Both the position numbers and the translations under genes were made by a program. Under the pieces are notes generated by a model. That model made no database searches. It had not been told where the DNA came from and saw only the letters and a list, made by a program, of their open reading frames with translations. Source: CAZEDL01 sp964585245 (GTDB lineage: Bacteria; Patescibacteriota; Patescibacteriia; Magasanikbacterales; GWA2-37-8). Taken from it: a stretch of 9,562 bases of DNA. Location: contig CAZPCV010000042.1 of NCBI GenBank assembly GCA_964585245.1, positions 1 through 9,562 of the forward strand, written 5' to 3'. Positions 1 to 5,694 of the stretch are shown piece after piece. Each line of letters starts with the position of its first letter. The stretch's first letter is position 1.

Positions 1-54
1 ACCCGTATTGCGAGAGCCACAATCTCGCGTAATAACCATTATACCATGGCCACC
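1..54 (-). tRNA. tRNA-His (anticodon GUG), 3' end cut by the window edge
   Basis: Read on the minus strand, the sequence from 54 downwards gives an acceptor 5' strand, U8, a D-arm with A14 and the G18-G19 pair, then an anticodon arm with stem CGAGA/TCTCG and loop TTGTGGC. This puts GTG at positions 34-36, which is histidine. The sequence stops in the T-stem/T-loop at base 1, so the 3' acceptor strand is missing. Counting back from U8 places G1 at 53 and an encoded G at 54, fitting the extra G-1 typical of bacterial tRNA-His. The exact 5' end is inferred because its pairing partner lies outside the window. Confidence 0.88.
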
Positions 55-79
55 CCTACTGGGACTTACGTATATTTTT

Positions 80-85
80 AGTATA
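80..85 (-). promoter_or_regulatory. candidate -10 of the tRNA-His promoter
   Basis: On the minus strand there is a TATACT hexamer directly preceded by TG, about 26 bases before the tRNA 5' end. I see no convincing -35 at 16-18 bases. TATACT also occurs as the -10 of two other promoter candidates in this window, which is mild support. This is a visual motif match only. Confidence 0.35.
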
Positions 86-144
86 CAGACGATGCTATCA
101 TATAAATAATCAAAAATCAAGCGTCGTTTTATTATTTCAACATA

Positions 145-173
145 TTGCTTACCACCACTTCAAATGCTACTAT
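145..173 (+). promoter_or_regulatory. candidate promoter of the glycosyltransferase gene
   Basis: TTGCTT (145-150) and TACTAT (168-173) are separated by 17 bases. TGC immediately precedes the -10, giving an extended -10. Transcription would begin near 180, leaving a leader of about 26 bases before the ATG at 206. The rest of the 55-205 gap between the divergent tRNA-His and this gene is AT-rich with no coding sequence that I can see. Confidence 0.45.
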
Positions 174-205
174 GACAACATTAACAAGCCTAATCTAGGC
201 TCTCC

Positions 206-1288
206 ATGAATCCCCCACCACAAAAAATCCTCTTCTTATCTATTCCTGCCGGTTTGGGCCATGTTCGCGCGGCCGAAGCACTGCAAGCAAGCGCCGAGCA
301 ATTCCACCCCGAAATTGTGTCGCGGCATTTCAACCTCGAACACTACTCCCCTCTTCTAATCAACACCCTCATAAACCTTGTATACACCTACCCCGTCCGT
401 TACCTTCCCAAACTCTATGGTTTCGTATACCGGTTTGACGATCGTAGCCAAGCTCCTTTTTCTAGTCTTCTGGACCGCGTGATCACAAAAACCTTACAAA
501 CAGCACTAAAACATCTGATTCAAGATATCACAGATTTTGCTCCCACCCGAATTATTACTACCCACTATCTACTCCCCTTTTTATTAAAAAACAAAATTTC
601 TTGTCCGCTTGATGTAGTGGTGACAGATTACTATGCCCACCGCGTCTGGCTACACGATAATGTCCGCACCTACTTTGTGGCCAGCGACGAGACCGGCGAG
701 CGGCTGCAGCAAAACCATAAAACTACCATTACGAGCGGCATTCCCATCCATCCGGATTTTTTAAAACCATCAGATGCAGCACTCCTCAAACAGCGCTTTG
801 GGATGGACCCGGTTGCCCCCACTATCCTGCTCTTATCTGGCGGTAATGGACTAATAAATACAACTATTTTTGCGCGTCAGATTTTACACATTTTACCAAA
901 CGCCAACTTAATTGCCATAACCGGCAAAAATTACAATCGCTTATACCATCAATTGCTACAGCTTAAATCTGCCCACCCTACGCTACAAGTTTTTCGTTTT
1001 GTCGATACTATTGCCGAGTGGATGGCGGCTGCGGATATTATTATTACCAAACCAGGTGGCATTACGGTGAGCGAAGCTCTGTACCTACACAAACCACTTA
1101 TTATGATTAACCCTATTCCTGGCCAAGAAGAAAAAAACGCTGAATTTGTAGAAAAAAAGGGTCGTGGAATATTACTTAAACAACCCGTCGAACTTAAAAA
1201 AGTTTTGCCAAAAATCATCGCTTCTACCTCACCTGCCCCTCAAAAAAAGGGTATACCACCCAACGAAATTATTCTTACATATATATAA
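206..1288 (+). CDS. MGDG synthase / MurG-like glycosyltransferase (GT28 type)
   Basis: A 360-residue GT-B fold enzyme that probably transfers a sugar from a UDP-sugar to a lipid acceptor at the inner face of the membrane. The N-terminal half has the MGDG-synthase signature PAGLGHVRAAEAL (residues 14-26) and TDYYAH.VW (140-149). The C-terminal half has LLLSGGNG (208-215), the nucleotide-sugar region TKPGGITVSEAL (281-292) and GQEEKNA (306-312), as in MurG, UgtP and plant MGDG synthases. There is no signal peptide or clear membrane span. Length is slightly below the usual 370-400 residues, the shortfall being at the C-terminus. The start is the first ATG. Only a weak TAGG lies 7 bases upstream, so ribosome binding is not Shine-Dalgarno-driven. 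Acceptor and sugar cannot be read from sequence. Alternatives are diacylglycerol glucosyltransferase or another glycolipid synthase. GalU in the same window could supply UDP-glucose, but that link is inference. Confidence 0.88.
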   Translation: MNPPPQKILFLSIPAGLGHVRAAEALQASAEQFHPEIVSRHFNLEHYSPLLINTLINLVYTYPVRYLPKLYGFVYRFDDRSQAPFSSLLDRVITKTLQTALKHLIQDITDFAPTRIITTHYLLPFLLKNKISCPLDVVVTDYYAHRVWLHDNVRTYFVASDETGERLQQNHKTTITSGIPIHPDFLKPSDAALLKQRFGMDPVAPTILLLSGGNGLINTTIFARQILHILPNANLIAITGKNYNRLYHQLLQLKSAHPTLQVFRFVDTIAEWMAAADIIITKPGGITVSEALYLHKPLIMINPIPGQEEKNAEFVEKKGRGILLKQPVELKKVLPKIIASTSPAPQKKGIPPNEIILTYI

Positions 1289-1314
1289 AAACCGCCTTCG
1301 TACCTAGGCGGTTT
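1289..1314. terminator. hairpin terminator shared by convergent transcription units
   Basis: AAACCGCCT and AGGCGGTTT form a 9-bp stem with an 8-base loop between the glycosyltransferase stop and the end of the pilin-like block. On the minus strand the stem runs into GGCGGTTTTTATATAT, a proper T-tract, so it is best as the terminator of the minus-strand operon. On the plus strand the stem is followed by TTTAAACAA, a poorer tract, so termination of the glycosyltransferase transcript there may be partial. Confidence 0.8.
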
Positions 1315-1358
1315 AAACAATACTTAAAATCCGGTAATCGGTAAATTAAAATTACTCA

Positions 1359-1805
1359 CTAGCGAAGTACTTTGGCTTGGAACCCGGGCAACCAGGACTT
1401 GGTTGGCGTGTATCCTGTTTCGTAATTACTATAGACCAAGCCATTAAATACAAACACTGTAATTCCATACGCCAACAGCACTACTGCGAGACCAATCACG
1501 CAATTGCGGATAGTCGTCTTTGCCTGCAAAATCGGTTCTTCTTCGCCTCCGGCCGTCATCCACAAATAGCCGGAGTAGACCGTGAGGCCCAAAAATATCG
1601 TTCCCAATAATCCTAGTGCGGCGGTAATAATTTTTGCTACTATAATCCTGGGGTCACTGTTGCCAAGGCCACTCGGCTGCCCGGCTGCACCTAATTGCGC
1701 GTTGATATCAGAGCTAAGACTGCTTTGCGAATATACAATAGTAACCGGAAACAAAGAAAGAAAAAGCCCTCCAGCCACTACACACCCTGCTAGAAATTGC
1801 TTCAT
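1359..1805 (-). CDS. pilin-like two-helix membrane protein, last gene of the block
   Basis: A 148-residue protein. A signal peptide (about 1-26, ending TIVYS|QSS) is followed by a short Gly/Ser-rich linker, helix 1 (about 54-83), the charged loop TAGGEEEPILQAK (84-96) and helix 2 (about 100-124). A 24-residue tail is rich in aromatic and basic residues and has no cysteines, unlike the three genes before it in the transcript. The core YSGYLWMTAGG...GLAVVLLAYGI resembles the likely major pilin at 3605-4039. I chose the ATG at 1805 over one at 2009: the longer version would lie inside the neighbouring gene and hide the signal peptide, while 1805 leaves a 7-base gap. No Shine-Dalgarno is visible; the leader is T-rich. 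It belongs by pattern to the T4SS_pilin / TrbC-VirB2-like group. The specific role is unknown, and its tail may contact another subunit. Confidence 0.8.
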   Translation of the reverse strand: MKQFLAGCVVAGGLFLSLFPVTIVYSQSSLSSDINAQLGAAGQPSGLGNSDPRIIVAKIITAALGLLGTIFLGLTVYSGYLWMTAGGEEEPILQAKTTIRNCVIGLAVVLLAYGITVFVFNGLVYSNYETGYTPTKSWLPGFQAKVLR

Positions 1806-1812
1806 AAAAAAA

Positions 1813-2412
1813 CTATTTAACACACACTTCGCCCGACGGACACGACCCATTCCCCATAGCGCAGCCAATTTTACCCGTTTTATCATTTGCGAAGTCGACC
1901 GCTTTAATGCATTGCCCCGGACAAATAATTGGCACATCGCCATTACAAGCGTTGCCAGATTGAACTGCTTTCCCGCTGTCACCAACCACAGTAGGGGTTC
2001 TGGGCGCACCGCCGCCTACCTGGTCGGCTCCGGTTGAGCTGGTAATTTTACTGACTACAAAAGAAGTAAGAGCGTAGGCGGACAGGCTGATTGCTAACCC
2101 TATTATGGCAGCCTTGATAATTTCTTTACTAGCACCAATTTCACCTTCATCGCCGCGCGCCAGCATCCAACGGATGCCACCATACACGGTAAGAGCCAAA
2201 AACGCCGTACCAGACAACGACAGCATTACCCGAATAATTTTACCCACAGTAGTCGACAATCCTGTTTCTCCAGACGACGTATCGTAGCCTGCGCCGCCAC
2301 CAATCTTTTGTGCCAAGCCCCCATTTTCAAAACCGATGTTAGGCGCTGCCGCCACAGGAACTACAAAGAACAAAGTCAATCCGATAATTAAAGAAAAAAA
2401 TAAATGCTTCAT
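1813..2412 (-). CDS. pilin-like protein with long Cys-rich C-terminal tail
   Basis: A 199-residue protein with a signal peptide ending near VAA|APN (about 23), helix 1 (about 55-84), a charged loop ARGDEGEIGASK (85-96) and helix 2 (about 97-121). An 80-residue tail has six cysteines (156, 164, 168, 184, 191, 197) and ends GEVCVK. With the signal peptide removed and two helices, the tail should lie outside the cytoplasm, where disulfides could form. Residues 77-106 are almost identical to those of the next gene upstream in the transcript (2431-2946), so the two are paralogues by tandem duplication. It starts 18 bases after that gene's stop and ends 7 bases before the next start. No Shine-Dalgarno precedes the ATG. 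The family call (T4SS_pilin-like) rests on the shared core. The tail has no fold that I recognise. Confidence 0.82.
   Translation of the reverse strand: MKHLFFSLIIGLTLFFVVPVAAAPNIGFENGGLAQKIGGGAGYDTSSGETGLSTTVGKIIRVMLSLSGTAFLALTVYGGIRWMLARGDEGEIGASKEIIKAAIIGLAISLSAYALTSFVVSKITSSTGADQVGGGAPRTPTVVGDSGKAVQSGNACNGDVPIICPGQCIKAVDFANDKTGKIGCAMGNGSCPSGEVCVK
2095..2184 (-). repeat. copy A of the duplicated helix-loop-helix core
   Basis: This 90-base segment encodes residues 77-106 of its gene and matches 2644-2733. By my codon-by-codon count, 19 of 90 bases differ but only one of 30 residues changes (A versus T in GEIGASK/GEIGTSK). Confidence 0.85.
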
Positions 2413-2430
2413 AAAACTTTTTAAATTAAC

Positions 2431-2946
2431 CTAGCTATCCTTTACACAAACCTCCTGAGGACTGGCGCAATATCCGGCAGCATCAGGCACACCATTGTCC
2501 CCAACCTTCCAAGGGCTGCAGCGCCCCCCAATTACCGAGCAGTCCTTAAGATTATACGGATTTGAAGAAACTCCGCCCCCACTTCCGCCACTTAACTTAC
2601 TCCCCACAAACGCTGTCACTGCGTAAGCCGACATTACAATCACGAGACCAATGATGGCCGCTTTGATAATTTCTTTACTGGTGCCGATCTCGCCTTCGTC
2701 ACCACGGGCCAACATCCAACGGATACCACCATAAATAGTAAGCAGCAAAAAAATAGTACCAACCACCGATAGCGCGGTTGTGACTATCGTAGTGACGCTC
2801 CCCGTGAGATCCCCCTGCAAACCGACTTTGGTTTGCGGCCCGACCGCTTTATCTAGTTGGTTTAAACCAGCACCAAATTGCGCCTCAGTTGCAAGCGGGA
2901 ACAGTAACAAAAGCAGATACAAACCCAAGATTCCTTTTTTTCTCAT
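2431..2946 (-). CDS. pilin-like protein with 4-Cys C-terminal tail
   Basis: A 171-residue protein with a signal peptide ending ATEA|QFG (about 22), helix 1 (about 50-79), the loop ARGDEGEIGTSK (80-91) and helix 2 (about 92-115). A Gly/Ser-rich linker leads to a tail with cysteines 136, 143, 160 and 167, spaced C-x6-C-x16-C-x6-C. The first pair reads CSVIGGRC, which resembles CTAVGGAC in the gene transcribed just before it. The last pair ends EVCVK, like the gene transcribed just after it, so this tail looks intermediate between its neighbours. The ATG at 2946 lies 9 bases after the previous stop and has no Shine-Dalgarno. A small disulfide-bonded extracytoplasmic domain is likely. Its partner or target is unknown. 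Confidence 0.83.
   Translation of the reverse strand: MRKKGILGLYLLLLLFPLATEAQFGAGLNQLDKAVGPQTKVGLQGDLTGSVTTIVTTALSVVGTIFLLLTIYGGIRWMLARGDEGEIGTSKEIIKAAIIGLVIVMSAYAVTAFVGSKLSGGSGGGVSSNPYNLKDCSVIGGRCSPWKVGDNGVPDAAGYCASPQEVCVKDS
2644..2733 (-). repeat. copy B of the duplicated helix-loop-helix core
   Basis: This segment encodes residues 72-101 of its gene and pairs with 2095-2184. The differences are almost all at silent codon positions. Confidence 0.85.
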
Positions 2947-2955
2947 ACAAATAAA

Positions 2956-3483
2956 TTACTTACAACAAATCCCTGGTTGACCAGGCATGTCATTACAAAC
3001 ACCTAGTGGGGTGCTATTGCAACTGTCTTTTTGGCAAGCTCCACCCACCGCAGTGCATTCCGCCTGTGTTTCTACCAGAGAAGTAACCGAAGAGCTAGAA
3101 GTGCCTGCCCCCAATTTATCAAACACAAATCGCGAAATTGCATATGACCCCATCACCACAATGAGGCCAACCACAGCCGCTTCTAAAGTATCCTTGGCCT
3201 TGGTCGTGCCATCGCTGTTGCCACGCGACAGCATCCAAGTGAGCCCCGAATAAAAAATCAACAAAAAGAAGATAATCCCTAGCAAACTAAGTAGAATGGC
3301 CACCACTTTACCCACCAATTGAGGAATGCTGCTAGCTCCGGCCACTGTTTTGGGAACTAGTCCCCCGGTAGCACTTTGGGTACTCCCCAACCCATACTTA
3401 TCACCCGCATCAGCCAAAACAAAATTAACACCTGTCAGCAAACAGGCTGCCAATACAAGTGTTAATATAAGTGATCTACGCAT
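2956..3483 (-). CDS. pilin-like protein with 6-Cys C-terminal tail
   Basis: A 175-residue protein with a signal peptide ending FVLA|DAG (about 24), a 30-residue polar segment, helix 1 (about 55-85), the loop SRGNSDGTTKAKD (86-98) and helix 2 (about 99-122). The Ser/Thr-rich linker leads to a tail with cysteines 143, 150, 155, 163, 173 and 174, ending GICCK. The core WMLSRGNSDG...GLIVVMGSYAI fits the T4SS_pilin-like group. It is the first gene after a 121-base gap that holds a strong hairpin behind the likely major pilin, so it probably gets only the transcripts that pass that hairpin. The ATG at 3483 has no Shine-Dalgarno. The tail resembles small disulfide-knot domains by cysteine density only. 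I do not recognise a named domain. Confidence 0.82.
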   Translation of the reverse strand: MRRSLILTLVLAACLLTGVNFVLADAGDKYGLGSTQSATGGLVPKTVAGASSIPQLVGKVVAILLSLLGIIFFLLIFYSGLTWMLSRGNSDGTTKAKDTLEAAVVGLIVVMGSYAISRFVFDKLGAGTSSSSVTSLVETQAECTAVGGACQKDSCNSTPLGVCNDMPGQPGICCK

Positions 3484-3556
3484 AGCGGAAGTTATTAAAA
3501 CAAGAAAATAATCTGCTGTTGAGGTAATTTTTTTCCCGTACTAATAACGATTTATA

Positions 3557-3589
3557 CCGCTCGGGGGAGAAATAACTTCTCCCCCGCGG
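3557..3589 (-). promoter_or_regulatory. strong GC hairpin just after the likely major-pilin gene
   Basis: GGGGGAGAA (3563-3571) pairs with TTCTCCCCC (3577-3585) around a 5-base loop, and flanking CCGC/GCGG can extend the stem. On the minus strand it starts about 15 bases after the stop of the gene at 3605-4039. It is not followed by a T-tract, so it is not a standard intrinsic terminator. A 3'-end stabilising or processing hairpin, or a leaky stop that lowers expression of the four genes beyond, fits better. A TATAAA (3551-3556, minus) lies directly behind it but lacks a -35. Confidence 0.7.
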
Positions 3590-3604
3590 CAGCATATTGT
3601 AAGA

Positions 3605-4039
3605 CTAGACTGGTTGCGTGGTCGCTGTAACCAAACTAGAAACTACGAAGTTGGCGATAGCGTAGGCCGACAAAATAATTGCCAAACCAATAATACCACT
3701 GAAAATCATTTTTTTCGCTTCTCCGACTTTGTCCTCGTTGCCTCCGGCTGTCATCCATGTGAAACCGCCTACCAAAATGATAACGACGGCGATGATACCG
3801 AGCAACCCCATGGCTACCTTCAAAATACGAGCAATCGTGATGCGGATATCGGTACTAGCCAACCCGGTGTTGGCGCCGTACTGAATGCCTAAATCACTTT
3901 CATTGATTGGTTTTACCGGACCAGCGATACCCGGCACCTGGTTTCCGCCTTGTGCAAGCGTCGCGACTGGCATAATAACGCTTCCCATCAAACACAAACC
4001 CGTTGCGAAGCTGACCAATACTTTTTTCAACTGTGTCAT
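3605..4039 (-). CDS. likely major pilin-like subunit (T4SS_pilin / VirB2-like)
   Basis: A compact 144-residue protein. The signal peptide ends TLA|QGG (about 29). A 30-residue N-terminal segment is followed by helix 1 (about 66-96), the loop TAGGNEDKVGEAKK (97-110) and helix 2 (about 111-135), then a 9-residue tail. The mature protein has no cysteine, in contrast with its neighbours. It keeps the shared core in its simplest form: GGFTWMTAGG then GIIGLAIILSAYAI. It alone in the window has a full Shine-Dalgarno (4045-4053, 5 bases before the ATG), a promoter candidate in its 124-base upstream gap and a stable hairpin just downstream. Together these imply higher expression than the rest of the block. 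By analogy with VirB2/TrbC it would insert in the membrane with both ends outside and assemble into a filament or membrane complex. Assembly is inference; no assembly ATPase is in the window. Confidence 0.85.
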   Translation of the reverse strand: MTQLKKVLVSFATGLCLMGSVIMPVATLAQGGNQVPGIAGPVKPINESDLGIQYGANTGLASTDIRITIARILKVAMGLLGIIAVVIILVGGFTWMTAGGNEDKVGEAKKMIFSGIIGLAIILSAYAIANFVVSSLVTATTQPV

Positions 4040-4044
4040 ATCTT

Positions 4045-4053
4045 CACCTCCTT
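4045..4053 (-). promoter_or_regulatory. perfect Shine-Dalgarno (AAGGAGGTG)
   Basis: On the minus strand AAGGAGGTG is followed by AAGAT and then the ATG at 4039. It is a nine-base match to the canonical anti-Shine-Dalgarno. No other protein start in the window has anything comparable, so this decides the start and marks the gene as strongly translated. Confidence 0.92.
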
Positions 4054-4117
4054 CCCATGATAGAGTTGTTTTTTCATACTAATTTTACTGCTTGAAATTA
4101 TTTATTGAATCATCACC

Positions 4118-4156
4118 GTATAGTATACCATAGTACCTTTTTTCTGACTACTATAC
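4118..4156. repeat. inverted/direct repeats across the major-pilin promoter
   Basis: GTATAGTA (4118-4125) has an exact inverted partner TACTATAC (4149-4156), centres 31 bases apart. A second ATAGTA (4130-4135) lies 10 bases from the first ATAGTA (4120-4125), one helical turn away. The sites overlap the candidate -10 and -35, so a repressor or activator site is possible. Confidence 0.5.
4122..4150 (-). promoter_or_regulatory. candidate promoter of the likely major pilin
   Basis: On the minus strand TAGTCA (4145-4150) is followed after 17 bases by TATACT (4122-4127), with TGG just before the -10 (extended -10). Transcription would begin near 4115 and give a leader of about 75 bases carrying the strong Shine-Dalgarno. 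I see no terminator between the preceding gene (4164-4604) and this site, so readthrough from upstream is also possible. Confidence 0.6.
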
Positions 4157-4163
4157 CGTGCTT

Positions 4164-4604
4164 TTACGCCGCCAATAAGGCAAAATACTGATTAAGCAAG
4201 AAATAACTGCCCAGGGCCAAAAAAACCCCAAGAGCGGCATACAACATCGTCATGGCCCCCTCTTTTACCATATCCGAATTACCAAAGGATGTCAGCCATT
4301 TAATTCCACCCTTAATAAAAAATACGAGCGCCACCGAACCGAGCACGCTGAGAGCGCCTTTTATGATAATACCGATTATCGTAGTTATTTCTACCGGGCG
4401 CGTGCCGTCTGCGGTGGGGGCCAACGGGTTGTCCAGACACTGTCTGCCGGGCGGGCAGTTAGTCGGTTTTGCCGCTACTTCACCCGCTGGTGCCGGTTCG
4501 TTAGTAGGAATTGACTTTGGCATTACCAAATCAGCCGCACGAGCGACTCCTGGCAACCATCCCACGCTGTAGACTATACAAAATATAATCAATAATTTCT
4601 TCAT
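4164..4604 (-). CDS. pilin-like small protein with Pro-rich N-terminal segment
   Basis: A 146-residue protein with a signal peptide ending GVARA|ADL (about 23). A Pro/Ala-rich region of about 45 residues contains one Cys pair (50 and 56, NCPPGRQC). Helix 1 (about 72-104), the loop TSFGNSDMVKEGA (105-117) and helix 2 (about 118-144) follow, with the chain ending right at the helix end (FALLAA). The core GGIKWLTSFGNSD matches the other members, so I place it in the same T4SS_pilin-like group. It lies 12 bases behind the larger ectodomain protein and 124 bases before the likely major pilin. There is no Shine-Dalgarno at the ATG. With no tail and a short Pro-rich stalk it could be an adaptor, but nothing in the sequence proves a role. 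Confidence 0.8.
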   Translation of the reverse strand: MKKLLIIFCIVYSVGWLPGVARAADLVMPKSIPTNEPAPAGEVAAKPTNCPPGRQCLDNPLAPTADGTRPVEITTIIGIIIKGALSVLGSVALVFFIKGGIKWLTSFGNSDMVKEGAMTMLYAALGVFLALGSYFLLNQYFALLAA

Positions 4605-4616
4605 AAGTACAAGAGG

Positions 4617-5690
4617 TTATAAGCTGCCGGTAGTGGTAATTTGAAACACCAACCGAACCAACATATAGCTGGCCAAGATGGCCGCCACCCCCAAACTGGT
4701 CCATACCACCATTTGCTGGGCCTGCTGTGTTTTTTCGCTATTTCCGGCAGCCGTCATCCAGATAAATCCGGCAATGATATACAGCGCCAGCGATACACTG
4801 CCAAGCAAAATGCCAAGCGGTATCCCAATAAAGCGACCAATAATTGCACTGCCTAATTTGTCGGCCGGCACGGAATCGAATTGAGGAAATTTATTTAACA
4901 CCGCAACCTGATCTCTTAAGTCACTAAGTGTACCCACTTTTTCTGCAGCCAGTTGTTGTTTGGCTCGTAAATCGGCCGCTTGGGCCCCCTCGTACAACTG
5001 ACAAGCCGCCAGTCTTTTCCCGTCTTTGACTAGCTCTTTCATAGGGAATGGCTCAAATCCAGTATCTGCACATATAGGCAGGGCGCTCATCAAGCCATCG
5101 GTAAATTTTCCAGTATCTCGAAACTGCCAACCTTCTACCGTCTGAGCGCAATCCGACAATTTTTTTTTGTTTTGCGGATCTGGTTTACAACAACAATAAG
5201 AGGATTTTGATAACCGAGAGGGGCCCAGATTGTCCGCGTTGTAAGTCATTTTTACCAAAATCTCTTTCACATCCTCTATCGCCGCCGAATCACCATCCAA
5301 AATAAACGAACAATTATCCGGTGTGGTAAAATTTAATTTTAAGGTTACCCGTACCGGCTTGGGTTGTTCAAAAACACTTGGGGTAAGAGAATTAGTAAAT
5401 ACCAGCAATGGCAAGCCTTGGGCCTTTTTATAAGTTTTAAAACTATAGTTAGTGGTGAGTGATAGTGTTCCTTGGTTCACCGTCACTTTCCCCGCGCAGA
5501 CACCCGGACATTGCTCCAAGTTCTCCGAGGGACTACACGGTTCCGGATTTTTTAGAGCCGCAATACCCGAATCGTCTACCGAAAAATTAACCTGCATGTA
5601 CTTGAATACGGCCGCATTAACTGCACCTACCGGAAACAGTAGTGACAAAACGAAGAAAAAAGTAAGTGATTTTAAAAACTTATGACACAT
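4617..5690 (-). CDS. large secreted ectodomain fused to pilin-like two-helix module
   Basis: A 357-residue protein. The signal peptide ends AVNA|AVF (about 26). An ectodomain of about 250 residues has ten cysteines (52, 61, 65, 127, a CCC at 166-168, 181, 207, 230) and a predicted-helical, Ala/Gln/Lys-rich stretch at about 232-265. Helix 1 (about 284-312), the loop TAAGNSEKTQQAQQ (313-326) and helix 2 (about 328-350) form a clear copy of the pilin core (GFIWMTAAGNSEK). Residues 68-150 are rich in alternating hydrophobic/Thr/Ser positions and may be a beta domain. The ATG at 5690 follows the previous stop by 4 bases; no Shine-Dalgarno is present, so coupling to the upstream gene is likely. I do not recognise the ectodomain. 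It could be an adhesin-like or structural head anchored through the same scaffold as the small pilins. Confidence 0.78.
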   Translation of the reverse strand: MCHKFLKSLTFFFVLSLLFPVGAVNAAVFKYMQVNFSVDDSGIAALKNPEPCSPSENLEQCPGVCAGKVTVNQGTLSLTTNYSFKTYKKAQGLPLLVFTNSLTPSVFEQPKPVRVTLKLNFTTPDNCSFILDGDSAAIEDVKEILVKMTYNADNLGPSRLSKSSYCCCKPDPQNKKKLSDCAQTVEGWQFRDTGKFTDGLMSALPICADTGFEPFPMKELVKDGKRLAACQLYEGAQAADLRAKQQLAAEKVGTLSDLRDQVAVLNKFPQFDSVPADKLGSAIIGRFIGIPLGILLGSVSLALYIIAGFIWMTAAGNSEKTQQAQQMVVWTSLGVAAILASYMLVRLVFQITTTGSL

Positions 5691-5694
5691 ACCA

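Noticed and set aside
1806..2009. Longer N-terminus for the pilin-like gene ending at 1359
   Set aside because: It would overlap the neighbouring coding sequence by about 200 bases and push a clear signal peptide into the interior; the ATG at 1805 fits the tight spacing of the block.
3557..3589. Standard Rho-independent terminator
   Set aside because: The stem is strong but no T-tract follows in either direction, and tightly linked genes of the same family continue beyond it.
4252..4572. 106-residue plus-strand open frame opposite a pilin-like gene
   Set aside because: It is antisense to a gene with a clear signal peptide and family core, and shows no features of its own.
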